Notes: generated from the sequence alone by a model not told the origin. A stretch of 64,000 bases of DNA from Lentimicrobiaceae bacterium (GCA_015061365.1 SUWS01000006.1:34306-98305); one strand, 5' to 3'. Positions 1 to 8,310 are shown, counted from the stretch's first letter. A program made the numbers and translations.

Positions 1-2
1 AC

Positions 3-1154
3 AGCGTGATTCTGCAAAAACTCAGCGGTAAGGAAGAGAAAGAAATTTACTTAAAAGAAATTAAGTTAAGTACAATACTTCATAGCTATAAGGCTCATTT
101 AGAACAACTGCATTTTGACGGTTCTGTTTTACCTCTGCAAGTATGTAAAGAAATTCTTACTACAGGAGAACTCAAATCAATGACCATCGATTCCAAGATA
201 AAAGAATCGCATCTACCCAACGATTTCAATATGGTAAGATATTATCTGAAATCTGTGTGGAGAAGAATTGCTTTTCATCTCAACGATTTGTTCCGACAGG
301 AAGATTGGAACGTAGGTTATTGCAACAGTCCTATCGAGGATTTCGTCTCTGCAAAAGAGAATGAAGAACTTGAAATACATTGGTTCAAGAAGCCTCGCAA
401 GAACTGTTACTTTGCGGATCCTTTCATCATCAAAACGGAGAAAGACACATACATCTTTTTCGAGTGGTATTCTTATTCAAAAGGTAAAGCCGATTTAGCC
501 GTCGCTCGTAAGTCGGAAGATTTTAAACAATATCACATCTTAACTAATTTTAAGGAACATAGGTCTTATCCATACGTCTTCTCGCATGAAGGTACGATCT
601 ATTGTATGCCAGAGGCTAACCAAACGAATCAGGTATGTCTTTATAGATTCAATGAAGAAAAATTAACCGTTGAAAAGGACTGTGTCTTGTTGGACGGATT
701 CCCTATTGTCGACGCCACTTTATATCACCATGAGAACAAATGGTTTATGTTTTTGGTAAATCAGAAGAAGTCGCATTCGCATCTCGAGATATATCATTCC
801 GATAATTTGAAAGGACCATATCTTCCTCATCACAACAATCCGGTCATGATAGATTGCAGCAAGGCGCGTCCAGCAGGTAAGATCTTCAGTTGTGATGGCA
901 GAATAATCCGTCCATCGCAAAACAGCACCTCGCATTATGGAGAATCGTTGATATTGGAAGAGATTGAAATACTGTCGGAAAAACAGTTTTCTACAATTCC
1001 TTTCAAAATCATCGAACCTATCGAGAACAGCGATTACGGCAAAGGCATCCACACCATTAACGGAGATGATAAGATAACGGTCTTCGACGGAAAGAGGTTT
1101 GTCTTCACCATATCGGGACTTAAACAACAATTTAAACAAAAGATACGTAAGTAA
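3..1154 (+). CDS. GINT1-like beta-propeller protein, 5' end outside window
   Basis: The reading frame is open to the left edge, so this is the C-terminal part (at least 383 codons) of a longer protein; the GTG at position 6 is probably internal. Residues from about 125 onward, beginning near the segment HWFKKPRKNCYFADPFI, resemble the N-terminal beta-propeller domain of glucosamine inositolphosphorylceramide transferase (GINT1), which looks like a GH43 five-blade fold. In Bacteroidota this domain is often joined to an upstream formyltransferase-like domain in polysaccharide or lipid-glycan clusters. The first 70 residues here could be the tail of such a domain, which is inference. The stop codon is followed immediately by the start of a flippase gene, so the two are surely co-transcribed and a role in surface glycan synthesis is likely. 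No catalytic residues could be assigned. Confidence 0.5.
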   Translation, partial: SVILQKLSGKEEKEIYLKEIKLSTILHSYKAHLEQLHFDGSVLPLQVCKEILTTGELKSMTIDSKIKESHLPNDFNMVRYYLKSVWRRIAFHLNDLFRQEDWNVGYCNSPIEDFVSAKENEELEIHWFKKPRKNCYFADPFIIKTEKDTYIFFEWYSYSKGKADLAVARKSEDFKQYHILTNFKEHRSYPYVFSHEGTIYCMPEANQTNQVCLYRFNEEKLTVEKDCVLLDGFPIVDATLYHHENKWFMFLVNQKKSHSHLEIYHSDNLKGPYLPHHNNPVMIDCSKARPAGKIFSCDGRIIRPSQNSTSHYGESLILEEIEILSEKQFSTIPFKIIEPIENSDYGKGIHTINGDDKITVFDGKRFVFTISGLKQQFKQKIRK

Positions 1155-2462
1155 ATGATAAAGAAAATATTTGGAACATTTGGAACACGTCTGCTAAACG
1201 CCATAGTCGGTTTTGTCACGCTATGGTTCGGCACTAATTTCCTCGGCAAGGAAGCCTGGGGAATTGGAGCAACTGTACTTGTTGATGTTTCACTACTTCT
1301 CATCGCTGTCGAACTATTATCTGGCAGCGGTCTCATCTACTTCACGCCGAGGAAACCATTTTCTGTGATATACAAACTGTCGCATATCTGGATATTTACC
1401 ATCGTAGGAATTATATGTATAATCTTTTACGCTTTATATTCTTTATGTCCGAACATTTATCACGGTTTTGTCCCGGAAGGCTACGGCATACATATTATAA
1501 TTATGGTGTTGCTGTATAGTTTCAACAACTTCAACATGAACGTACTTCTCGGCAAGGAACGTGTCGGCACTCAAAATCTGTTGTTTATCATACAATTCAT
1601 GACACAGATGATCTCGATGATAACATATATCTTCATCTTCGACATCCGTAATGCCGATGCCTTTGTATATTCCCTAATAACGGGTTATGTCATGGTAAAC
1701 ATATTCGGATTCATATCTATCTTAAGATATTTTAAGAAATCAGACACAAAGTCGGAGAAGGTATCATTGATAAGTACTGCGAAGGAGATGCTTCAGTTCG
1801 GAAGTATGATACAGCTTTCCACCTTAGTCACCATGATCAACAGAAGAATAAGTTATATCGTAATAAAAAACGTCTTCGGTGACGGTGAAGTCGGGGTCTA
1901 CACTTCAGGCACACAGGTCTCGGAAGCAACGAAGCTAATAGGTCACAGCATCGCATTAGTCCAGTTTTCCACCATCAGCAATATGGATGACGACAAGAAG
2001 GCCGCCGCCATAACAGTGACGTTCCTAAAACTCGCCTGCGTGTTGACAGCCATATCCATGTTTGCCATCTGCCTGATTCCTAAGTCGGTATTTGCCTGGA
2101 TATTCAGCGACGAGTTTGCCGGCATAAAAGATGTCCTGCTGACTTTAAGTCCGGGGATGGTATTCTTGTCAGCTGACATGGTGTTCAGTCATTATTTCTC
2201 AGGAATCAACAAACCTAAATATAACCTTTACGGCACATTGGTAGGCTTGGCGATTACAATACCTTCCATATCAATACTCATCCCGATGTATGGTATCGTC
2301 GGAGCTGGAATTTCCGTCTCGCTGACTTATTTCGGGACGATACTTTACCAGTGGATAATCTTCAAAAAAATCAACGGGACAAGAACAAAAGAACTCATCC
2401 CGACGTTAAATGATTTTAAGACTTTGGTAACGAGTGTCAAAGCTCAATTTTTCAAATCATGA
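1155..2462 (+). CDS. Polysaccharide/oligosaccharide flippase (Wzx-like, MOP superfamily)
   Basis: A 435-residue integral membrane protein with about twelve hydrophobic segments spread over its whole length, including a short basic N-terminus followed by a first membrane segment, as in RfbX/Wzx lipid-linked oligosaccharide flippases of the MOP superfamily. Such proteins move undecaprenyl-linked sugar units across the inner membrane. The ATG follows the stop codon of the upstream gene without a gap, so translation is probably coupled. The partner gene upstream looks glycan-related, which supports the call. Substrate cannot be inferred. Confidence 0.8.
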   Translation: MIKKIFGTFGTRLLNAIVGFVTLWFGTNFLGKEAWGIGATVLVDVSLLLIAVELLSGSGLIYFTPRKPFSVIYKLSHIWIFTIVGIICIIFYALYSLCPNIYHGFVPEGYGIHIIIMVLLYSFNNFNMNVLLGKERVGTQNLLFIIQFMTQMISMITYIFIFDIRNADAFVYSLITGYVMVNIFGFISILRYFKKSDTKSEKVSLISTAKEMLQFGSMIQLSTLVTMINRRISYIVIKNVFGDGEVGVYTSGTQVSEATKLIGHSIALVQFSTISNMDDDKKAAAITVTFLKLACVLTAISMFAICLIPKSVFAWIFSDEFAGIKDVLLTLSPGMVFLSADMVFSHYFSGINKPKYNLYGTLVGLAITIPSISILIPMYGIVGAGISVSLTYFGTILYQWIIFKKINGTRTKELIPTLNDFKTLVTSVKAQFFKS

Positions 2463-2487
2463 TTATTAACTATTAAAACATAAAATT

Positions 2488-3096
2488 ATGGATTTCTTAA
2501 CACAAATTAATTTAGTTGAAATATTAAGTTCATTCATCGTACTCTTCGTCATCATCGACGTAACAGGTTCGATACCTATTTTCTTAAGTCTCAAGAGCAG
2601 CGAGAAAAACATCAAGGCAGGACAGGCGTGTCTGATAGCGTTGCTGATGTTTGTAGGATTCTTCTATGCCGGCGACTGGCTTTTGGATTTATTCAGCATC
2701 GACGTTGCTTCGTTCGCCGTGGCAGGTTCGTTCGTGATCTTCATCTTGGCTTTGGAGATGGTTCTCGGATTCGACATCATCAAATATGACAGTCAAGGTT
2801 CTAACGTATCTATTGTACCTGTAGCCTTTCCTCTTTTGGCCGGACCTGGCGCATTGACAGCTCTCCTCTCCTTGCGCGCCGACTACTCCGTCATCAACAT
2901 CATGATAGGATTGGTCCTGAATCTTACGATAGCTTATATCGTGATACGTTTCGTGGGAAAGATCGAGAAATGGTTAGGTAAAGACATCATTTTCATATTA
3001 CGTAAGTTCTTCGGTGTCATCCTGCTGGCATTGGCGGTAAAGCTGTTCGCAAGCAACCTTTCCATCGTGATTGAACAATTGACAATTAACAAATAA
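2488..3096 (+). CDS. MarC family (UPF0056) integral membrane protein
   Basis: 202 residues with six predicted membrane helices. The N-terminal segment with DVTGSIPIFLSL and the central segment FPLLAGPGALTALL match the MarC/UPF0056 family, and the length is typical. The family is named after an E. coli locus once linked to antibiotic resistance, but its function is unsettled. The gene lies 25 bases after the flippase stop. The last codons (encoding QLTINK and the stop) fall inside an AT-rich short repeat of the type caattgacaattaac, so the C-terminus appears to have been set by repeat sequence. Confidence 0.85.
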   Translation: MDFLTQINLVEILSSFIVLFVIIDVTGSIPIFLSLKSSEKNIKAGQACLIALLMFVGFFYAGDWLLDLFSIDVASFAVAGSFVIFILALEMVLGFDIIKYDSQGSNVSIVPVAFPLLAGPGALTALLSLRADYSVINIMIGLVLNLTIAYIVIRFVGKIEKWLGKDIIFILRKFFGVILLALAVKLFASNLSIVIEQLTINK

Positions 3097-3119
3097 TTAT
3101 GAATTATGCATTATGAATT

Positions 3120-3911
3120 ATGAATTATACATTAACAACAATCCTTGGATTTAGCATAATATTTATAATGACGACATTAGGTTCGTCGTTGGTTTTCTTT
3201 TTCAGGAAAGACATTTCAAAAAGTGTCAACTCATTTTTGTTAGGCATTGCTGGAGGCATCATGGTAGCTGCTTCAATATGGTCGTTGATAATGCCTTCCA
3301 TCTCAATGTCGGAAGAGACATTCGGCAAATTAGCATGGTTACCTGCAGCAATAAGTATTATCTTAGGCGGAGTCGTTTTAGCATTATTGGACAAGATTGT
3401 TCCGCATATACACAACGGCACGCATCAGGAAGAAGGTCCTAAGTCGCACTTTTCCAAATCGATGAAATTGTTTTTCGCTGTAACCTTACATAACATACCG
3501 GAAGGATTAGCTGTTGGCTTCGCTTTTGGAGCTGCCGCCGTCGCCGGTGAAAATGCTGCATTTATCTCAGCGTTAGGACTCGCCATCGGTATAGGTATCC
3601 AGAACTTTCCGGAAGGTGCCGCCATCTCATTACCGATGCGACAAGTGACCGGAAGTCGTGGCAAGGCGTTCCTCTTCGGCATGGGCAGCGGCATCGTTGA
3701 ACCTCTGTCGGCTATAGTAGGATTTTTCTTGGCATCGCATCTCATCGTCTTGCAGCCATGGCTTCTCGCCTTCTCCGCCGGAGCGATGTTGTTTGTCGTT
3801 GCTGAAGACCTGATACCGGATGCCAACATAAGCGAGAACCCTCACACAGGAACGTGGGGTTTTATGATAGGATTCATCATAATGATGATTTTAGACGTCG
3901 CATTAGGATAA
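3120..3911 (+). CDS. ZIP family divalent metal transporter
   Basis: 263 residues, about eight membrane helices. Helix IV carries the ZIP metal-binding signature HNIPEGLAVG (around residue 123) and helix V carries QNFPEGAAISLP (around residue 160), the paired H/N-x-x-P-E-G sites that bind Zn2+ or Fe2+ in ZupT-like proteins. A short variable loop with histidines (HIHNGTHQEE) lies between helices III and IV. It probably imports zinc or another divalent metal across the inner membrane. The start lies in a run of ATTATG repeats that offers several upstream ATGs in other frames; the chosen ATG opens directly into the first hydrophobic segment. A bidirectional terminator follows. Confidence 0.9.
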   Translation: MNYTLTTILGFSIIFIMTTLGSSLVFFFRKDISKSVNSFLLGIAGGIMVAASIWSLIMPSISMSEETFGKLAWLPAAISIILGGVVLALLDKIVPHIHNGTHQEEGPKSHFSKSMKLFFAVTLHNIPEGLAVGFAFGAAAVAGENAAFISALGLAIGIGIQNFPEGAAISLPMRQVTGSRGKAFLFGMGSGIVEPLSAIVGFFLASHLIVLQPWLLAFSAGAMLFVVAEDLIPDANISENPHTGTWGFMIGFIIMMILDVALG

Positions 3912-3913
3912 AA

Positions 3914-3945
3914 TAAGAGAGACCTCATTTGAGGTCTCTTGTCTT
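3914..3945. terminator. Bidirectional terminator between ZIP gene and pepT
   Basis: A perfect 10-bp inverted repeat (agagacctca at 3918-3927, tgaggtctct at 3930-3939) lies between two convergent genes. Short A- and T-rich flanks exist on both sides, so it can serve both transcripts, although neither has a long uninterrupted T run. Confidence 0.75.
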
Positions 3946-3964
3946 ATAAGTACTTCTGAGCGAA

Positions 3965-5179
3965 TCAGACAAATAAACTGATTATATTCAAAATCACTTC
4001 GGAAGCTTTCTCCATGCTTTCCAATGGAACGTACTCGTACTTGCCGTGGAAGTTATGTCCGCCAGCGAAGATGTTAGGACAAGGCAATCCCATGAAACTG
4101 AGGTTTGCTCCGTCGGTGCCGCCACGGATAGGCTGTACCTTCGGCTTGATACCTGCCATCTCGATAGCCTTGATAGCTTTCTCCACGATGAAATAATGAG
4201 GTTCCACCTCCTGACGCATATTGTAATACTGATCTTTCATGTCAACTTTAACAGCGTCATTATATTTCTTATTCAAGAACTCTACGATAGAATTCAATAA
4301 AGTCTTCTTCTCTTCAAACTTGGCTCTGTCGTGATCACGGATAATGTATTGCATTGAGGTCTCTTCCACAGTACCTTTTATCTCGGTAAGAAGATAAAAT
4401 CCTTCATAACCACATGTGAACTCAGGACGCTGATTTACAGGTAACATGGCGTTGAGTTCCATAGCTATCTGCATAGAATTGACCATCTTGTCTTTGGCAT
4501 AACCCGGGTGGATGTTAGCACCTTGAATGTGAATCTTAGCAACAGCGGCGTTGAAATTTTCGTACTCCAACTCCCCTATCTCGCCGCCGTCGATGGTATA
4601 AGCATATTTAGCACCGAACTTCTTGACATCGAACTTGGCCACGCCACGACCTATCTCTTCATCAGGAGTGAAACCTATTTTAATCTCACCGTGTTTCACC
4701 TCAGGATGTTCCATAAGATATTGAGCGGCATACATGATAGCAGCGACACCGCCTTTATCGTCGGCACCTAACAATGTAGTTCCATCGGTGGTTATCATAG
4801 TCTTGCCGATATAATTCTGCATCTCAGGGAAGTCAGACACTTTAAGTACTATATCTTTTTCAGCGTTAAGCATGATGTCGCCGCCTTGATAGTTCTCAAT
4901 GATTTGAGGCTTCACATCTTTGCCCGAAGCGTCAGGTGATGTATCGACGTGAGCTATGAATCCTATCGCAGGAACTTCATTATCAACATTAGAAGGTATC
5001 GTCGCCATGACGTAACCGAATTCATCAAGTTCGGCTTTTATTCCCATAGCTTCAAGCTCATCACGAAGCATTCTGAGAAGATTAAACTGTTTCTCTGAAC
5101 TTGGCTGTGTCTCCGATTCTGGATCTGACATCGTATCAATGGAGACATATCTTAAAAATTTGTCTAATAATTTTTCCAT
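3965..5179 (-). CDS. pepT: Peptidase T (tripeptide aminopeptidase, M20B)
   Basis: 404 residues, the usual length for PepT. The cytoplasmic zinc enzyme removes the N-terminal residue from tripeptides. The M20 metal ligands are visible: H77 and D79 in AHVDTSP, D140 in GADDKGG, the catalytic E174-E175 pair in TPDEEIGRG, D197 in YTIDGGE, and a late histidine in GGHNFHGKYEYV. Dimerisation domain sequence lies between about residues 205 and 310. It stands alone as a transcription unit, with a bidirectional terminator at its 3' end and a repeat-filled spacer upstream. Peptides taken up by the OPT transporter encoded just upstream could be its substrates, which is inference. Confidence 0.95.
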   Translation of the reverse strand: MEKLLDKFLRYVSIDTMSDPESETQPSSEKQFNLLRMLRDELEAMGIKAELDEFGYVMATIPSNVDNEVPAIGFIAHVDTSPDASGKDVKPQIIENYQGGDIMLNAEKDIVLKVSDFPEMQNYIGKTMITTDGTTLLGADDKGGVAAIMYAAQYLMEHPEVKHGEIKIGFTPDEEIGRGVAKFDVKKFGAKYAYTIDGGEIGELEYENFNAAVAKIHIQGANIHPGYAKDKMVNSMQIAMELNAMLPVNQRPEFTCGYEGFYLLTEIKGTVEETSMQYIIRDHDRAKFEEKKTLLNSIVEFLNKKYNDAVKVDMKDQYYNMRQEVEPHYFIVEKAIKAIEMAGIKPKVQPIRGGTDGANLSFMGLPCPNIFAGGHNFHGKYEYVPLESMEKASEVILNIISLFV

Positions 5180-5210
5180 GATGTTAATGTATTTTAATTT
5201 ATCATTTTTT

Positions 5211-5393
5211 GAGACGTGTCAACGATCTTTGGTATCGTCGACGCGTACAGACGTGTCAACGACATATTGATTATTTTTAATTAGTGTCGTCGACGCGTCT
5301 CTACCATAATTTTCAGTTTTCAACTTTCAACTTTCAATTCGTAAGACGCAACAATGATATATTGTTTATTTTTAAGGTATCATTGGTACGTCT
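5211..5393. repeat. Cluster of three REP-like hairpins (GAGACG/CGTCTC ends)
   Basis: Three imperfect palindromes sit in the pepT upstream spacer (5180-5577): arms 5214-5226/5234-5246, 5249-5264/5285-5300 and 5344-5359/5378-5393. All have agacg at the outer left end and cgtct at the outer right end. The inner stem differs between copies (a tgtcaacgaca type and a caacaatgata type), and mismatches in the first two are G-T compatible. The second and third have a 18-20 nt loop containing attgttta-like sequence. The right ends run into taattttcaacttt-type microrepeats. These look like REP-type elements; no REP-associated transposase gene lies in the window. Confidence 0.75.
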
Positions 5394-5415
5394 CTACCAT
5401 AATTTTCAATTTTCA

Positions 5416-5556
5416 GTGCTTTATGTTTCTCTTTGAAATCTTTTTGTCTTTCCTTCAATCACATAGCTCGCTATGCTCTTTCGAGAAAAACAAAAGTATT
5501 CTCAAAGATAAAATCAAAAATCACCCGATAAGCAATTTATAGAAATCCCCTATAAT
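5416..5556 (-). repeat. Dispersed intergenic element, copy A (related to 44535-44811)
   Basis: About 140 bp that matches two other places in the window (44590-44811 in the same orientation and 63630-63780 inverted). Conserved landmarks are gctttatgttt at one end, the hairpin core catagctcgctatg in the middle, and caatttatagaaatcccct at the other. It lies downstream of the small lipoprotein gene, ending 22 bases past its stop codon. It contains no convincing gene. Strand is given relative to the orientation starting TAAGGG. Confidence 0.75.
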
Positions 5557-5577
5557 CAAAAATATCTTTTTCATAAA

Positions 5578-6021
5578 CTAATCAATTTTTTCAATACAAT
5601 GTAGATATAGATAATATGGGCTTTCCGGGATTCCATCTGAGTGCTTTGACTCTACTGAGACTGCAACTCTTATTTCTTCTCCATTATTTCTGAATTTCAT
5701 AGGTACTGTCTTCTTTACGACACCAATACTACATGTAGGATAGCAATTATCTGGGATAAAAACAGCATTGACATCATGCGCATGAAATCCATCAGTATCT
5801 ATAGTTATTTTATCATCGAAATAAGTAAAATAACCAGTATCATAATACCCATTTGCATCTGCACAGCCACTTTTCTTTGTACAACTTGAAAATATTACAA
5901 TGAATGTTGCACACATTAAGACTGATAATAACGATTTTTTCAGAAATGCCTTCAGCGAGTCACCACCTATTATTATAAGCAGCAGGAGAAGGACTTGCTT
6001 CGTAATGTTTAAATTTTTCAT
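5578..6021 (-). CDS. Small hypothetical lipoprotein
   Basis: 147 residues, no recognised family. A lipobox-like IVIFSSC places the lipidated cysteine at about residue 47, which is late for a lipoprotein, and the sequence before it holds two hydrophobic stretches (residues 8-18 and 30-45). The usual signal would begin near LKAFLKKSLLSV, where no ATG, GTG or TTG is evident, so either the long N-terminus is real or the start has been altered. The mature part (about 100 residues) contains four cysteines and beta-strand-like sequence. It is probably anchored to an envelope membrane; function unknown. Repeat-filled spacers lie on both sides. Confidence 0.6.
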   Translation of the reverse strand: MKNLNITKQVLLLLLIIIGGDSLKAFLKKSLLSVLMCATFIVIFSSCTKKSGCADANGYYDTGYFTYFDDKITIDTDGFHAHDVNAVFIPDNCYPTCSIGVVKKTVPMKFRNNGEEIRVAVSVESKHSDGIPESPYYLYLHCIEKID

Positions 6022-6127
6022 GTTTTTATTTTTTTGTCAACGGTCAACAGACAACGGACAACAGACTTTGTCCAGATTGTTTATCCTTTATTATTTTCAA
6101 TTTTCAGTTTTCAACTTTCAATTCATA

Positions 6128-6312
6128 AGACGCAACAATGATATATTGTTTATTTTAAAGGTATCATTGGTACGTCTCTACCATAATTTTCAATTTTCAA
6201 CTTTCAATTTTCAATTCATAAGACGTGTCAACGACATGTTGTTTATTTCATTAGTGTCGTCGACTCGTCTCTACATTGTACAATTTTAATTGTTAATTGT
6301 CAATTGTTAATT
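6128..6312. repeat. Two REP-like hairpins plus AATTGTTAATTGTC microrepeat
   Basis: The spacer 6022-6306 carries two palindromes of the GAGACG/CGTCTC family: arms 6128-6143/6162-6177 (nearly identical to the copy at 5344-5393) and 6221-6236/6255-6270 (same stem type as 5249-5300). Both loops contain ttgtttatt. Between them runs a taattttcaattttcaacttt-like tract. From 6287 to 6312 an attgttaattgtcaatt microrepeat extends into the 3' end of the OPT gene and contains its TAA stop codon. Confidence 0.75.
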
Positions 6313-8310
6313 CTTAACTCGTTTTGAATCCCATATCATATAGATGATGATTGCGACATACATGAACAAAGCTACCAATGAAGCCCATGGTGTTTGTGCG
6401 AAGGCTGTTCCGTCGGCTGTTCTTACAATCAAATCGACGTTAGCGAACTTCAAGATCGCACTGACGACACCCATCAAGGCACCGCCTGCAATAAAGCCAG
6501 AAGCTATCAAAGTACCTCTGTTGTTACGTGCGTTATTGAGAGCCTCGTCTTTGCTGCGAGTGCTTACGTACCATGAGATTGCGCCACCTATTAATAAAGG
6601 TATATTCAGGTCGATTGGGATAAACATACCGAGAGCGAATGGCAATGCCGGAATCTTAGCGACAGTCAATATCAATGCTATTACTGCGCCGATGCCGTAT
6701 AACAGCCATGGTGCGCTACCGCCCGACATCATAGGTTCGATGACAGCCGACATCGCGTTTGCCTGAGGTGCTACTAATGCGTCATCGCCTACGAAACCGT
6801 ATGCTTTGTTCAAAACCATGATAACGCCAGATACCGTAGCGGCTGCTACCGCTACACCGACGAACTTCCATATCTCCTGTTTCTTAGGTGTCGTTCCAAT
6901 CCAATATCCGACTTTCAAGTCGGTGATGAATGCGCCAGCTACTGCCAAAGCGGTACATACCACGCCGCCGATAATAAGAGCTGCTGTCATTCCCATCGCG
7001 CCGCTCAATCCTGCTGCTACCATAACTAATGATGCTAATATCAAGGTCATAAGTGTCATACCACTAACAGGATTTGAACCTACGATAGCGATAGCGTTAG
7101 CAGCTACTGTAGTGAATAAGAATGAAATCACTGCCACGACTAAGATGCCTACCAAAGCGTGTTTTACATTACCAACCACGCCGAGCCAGAAGAACAAGAA
7201 TGTTATTATCAAGACTACGATAATACCTATCACGACGAATTTCATCGAGAGGTCACTGTCGGTACGTGTCTCAGTCACATTGTTTTTCTTTCCTTTAAAT
7301 TCGTTGGCAGCCAAGCCGACAGACGATTTTATCACGCCCCACGACTTGATGATACTTACCACACCAGCCATCGCGATACCGCCGATACCGATATGACGTG
7401 CGTATTCTTTGAATATCATCTCAGGCTCCATCTGTCCTATCGTCATGCTGATACCTGAGTTCATGAGGTCGATGACTTCATTACCCCAGAAGATATTCAT
7501 TCCTGGAATGATGACGAACCATACCAACATTGAGCCGCAGCAAATTATGAATGCATATTTCAACCCGATGATATAACCGAGACCTAAGACTGCGGCGCCG
7601 ACATTGACTTTAAACATCAGCTTTGCGCTGTCAGCTACTGCGAGTCCCCATGTCATCACCTTAGTTGACAATGTCTCAGTCCATAAACCGAAAGTTGAAA
7701 CTAAGAAATCGTAGACACCGCCAATCAAGCCACTGACGACCAACAATAAAGAATCCTTACCTTTTTTCTGTCCGCTGACGAGCACCTGTGTCGTCGCTGT
7801 TGCTTCAGGAAACGGGAATTTTCCATGTTGTTCCTTGACGAAATATTTTCTGAAAGGAATTAAAAAAAGTATTCCCAAGATGCCGCCGAGAAGCGAAGCG
7901 AGGAATACCTGCATATAGTTGATTTCAATTTCGTAGCCTTTGCCTTGTAAGATGTAAAGAGCAGGCAATGTGAAGATGGCGCCTGCCACCACGCCGCCGG
8001 AGCAGCCACCGATAGACTGGATGATGACGTTTTGTGAGAGAGCGTCGTTTTTCTTCGCCACGCCAGAGAGACCGATGGCGATGATAGCGATGGGAATGGC
8101 AGCTTCAAAAACTTGTCCTACTTTCAGTCCAAGATAAGCGGCAGCTGCCGAGAACAATATCGTCATCAGAAGACCTATCGTCACCGACCATACCGTCACT
8201 TCCTTGTAATTCTTTTCAGCAGATAAAATAGGTTTATAAACCTCACCCGGAGCCAATTCACGTTGCGCGTTCTCCGGCAAACTCATGTTTTCATTGTCGA
8301 TTTTTTCCAT
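6307..8310 (-). CDS. OPT family oligopeptide transporter
   Basis: 667 residues with about 15 membrane helices, the size of the bacterial OPT subfamily common in Bacteroidota and Proteobacteria. The N-terminal domain up to residue 45 is cytoplasmic and acidic; the first helices contain AAAYLGLKVGQVFEAAIP and the loop GGCSGGVVAGAIFTLPAL, typical of this subfamily. OPT proteins import small peptides (some move metal chelates) with protons across the inner membrane. Peptidase T is encoded 1.1 kb downstream on the same strand, which fits peptide use. The stop codon lies in a dispersed microrepeat. Substrate is not determinable here. Confidence 0.9.
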   Translation of the reverse strand: MEKIDNENMSLPENAQRELAPGEVYKPILSAEKNYKEVTVWSVTIGLLMTILFSAAAAYLGLKVGQVFEAAIPIAIIAIGLSGVAKKNDALSQNVIIQSIGGCSGGVVAGAIFTLPALYILQGKGYEIEINYMQVFLASLLGGILGILFLIPFRKYFVKEQHGKFPFPEATATTQVLVSGQKKGKDSLLLVVSGLIGGVYDFLVSTFGLWTETLSTKVMTWGLAVADSAKLMFKVNVGAAVLGLGYIIGLKYAFIICCGSMLVWFVIIPGMNIFWGNEVIDLMNSGISMTIGQMEPEMIFKEYARHIGIGGIAMAGVVSIIKSWGVIKSSVGLAANEFKGKKNNVTETRTDSDLSMKFVVIGIIVVLIITFLFFWLGVVGNVKHALVGILVVAVISFLFTTVAANAIAIVGSNPVSGMTLMTLILASLVMVAAGLSGAMGMTAALIIGGVVCTALAVAGAFITDLKVGYWIGTTPKKQEIWKFVGVAVAAATVSGVIMVLNKAYGFVGDDALVAPQANAMSAVIEPMMSGGSAPWLLYGIGAVIALILTVAKIPALPFALGMFIPIDLNIPLLIGGAISWYVSTRSKDEALNNARNNRGTLIASGFIAGGALMGVVSAILKFANVDLIVRTADGTAFAQTPWASLVALFMYVAIIIYMIWDSKRVKN

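Noticed and set aside
3425..3845. Long antisense frames inside the ZIP transporter gene
   Set aside because: They are shadows of a strongly supported gene with clear family motifs on the plus strand.
5900..6289. A 129-codon plus-strand open frame
   Set aside because: It overlaps the lipoprotein gene and is built from repeated NFQFSTFNFQF-type translation of microrepeats, not a real protein.
7069..7080. T-loop-like ggatttgaacc suggesting a tRNA on the minus strand
   Set aside because: It lies inside the OPT transporter reading frame (encoding VGSNPVSG) and no acceptor or anticodon arm surrounds it.
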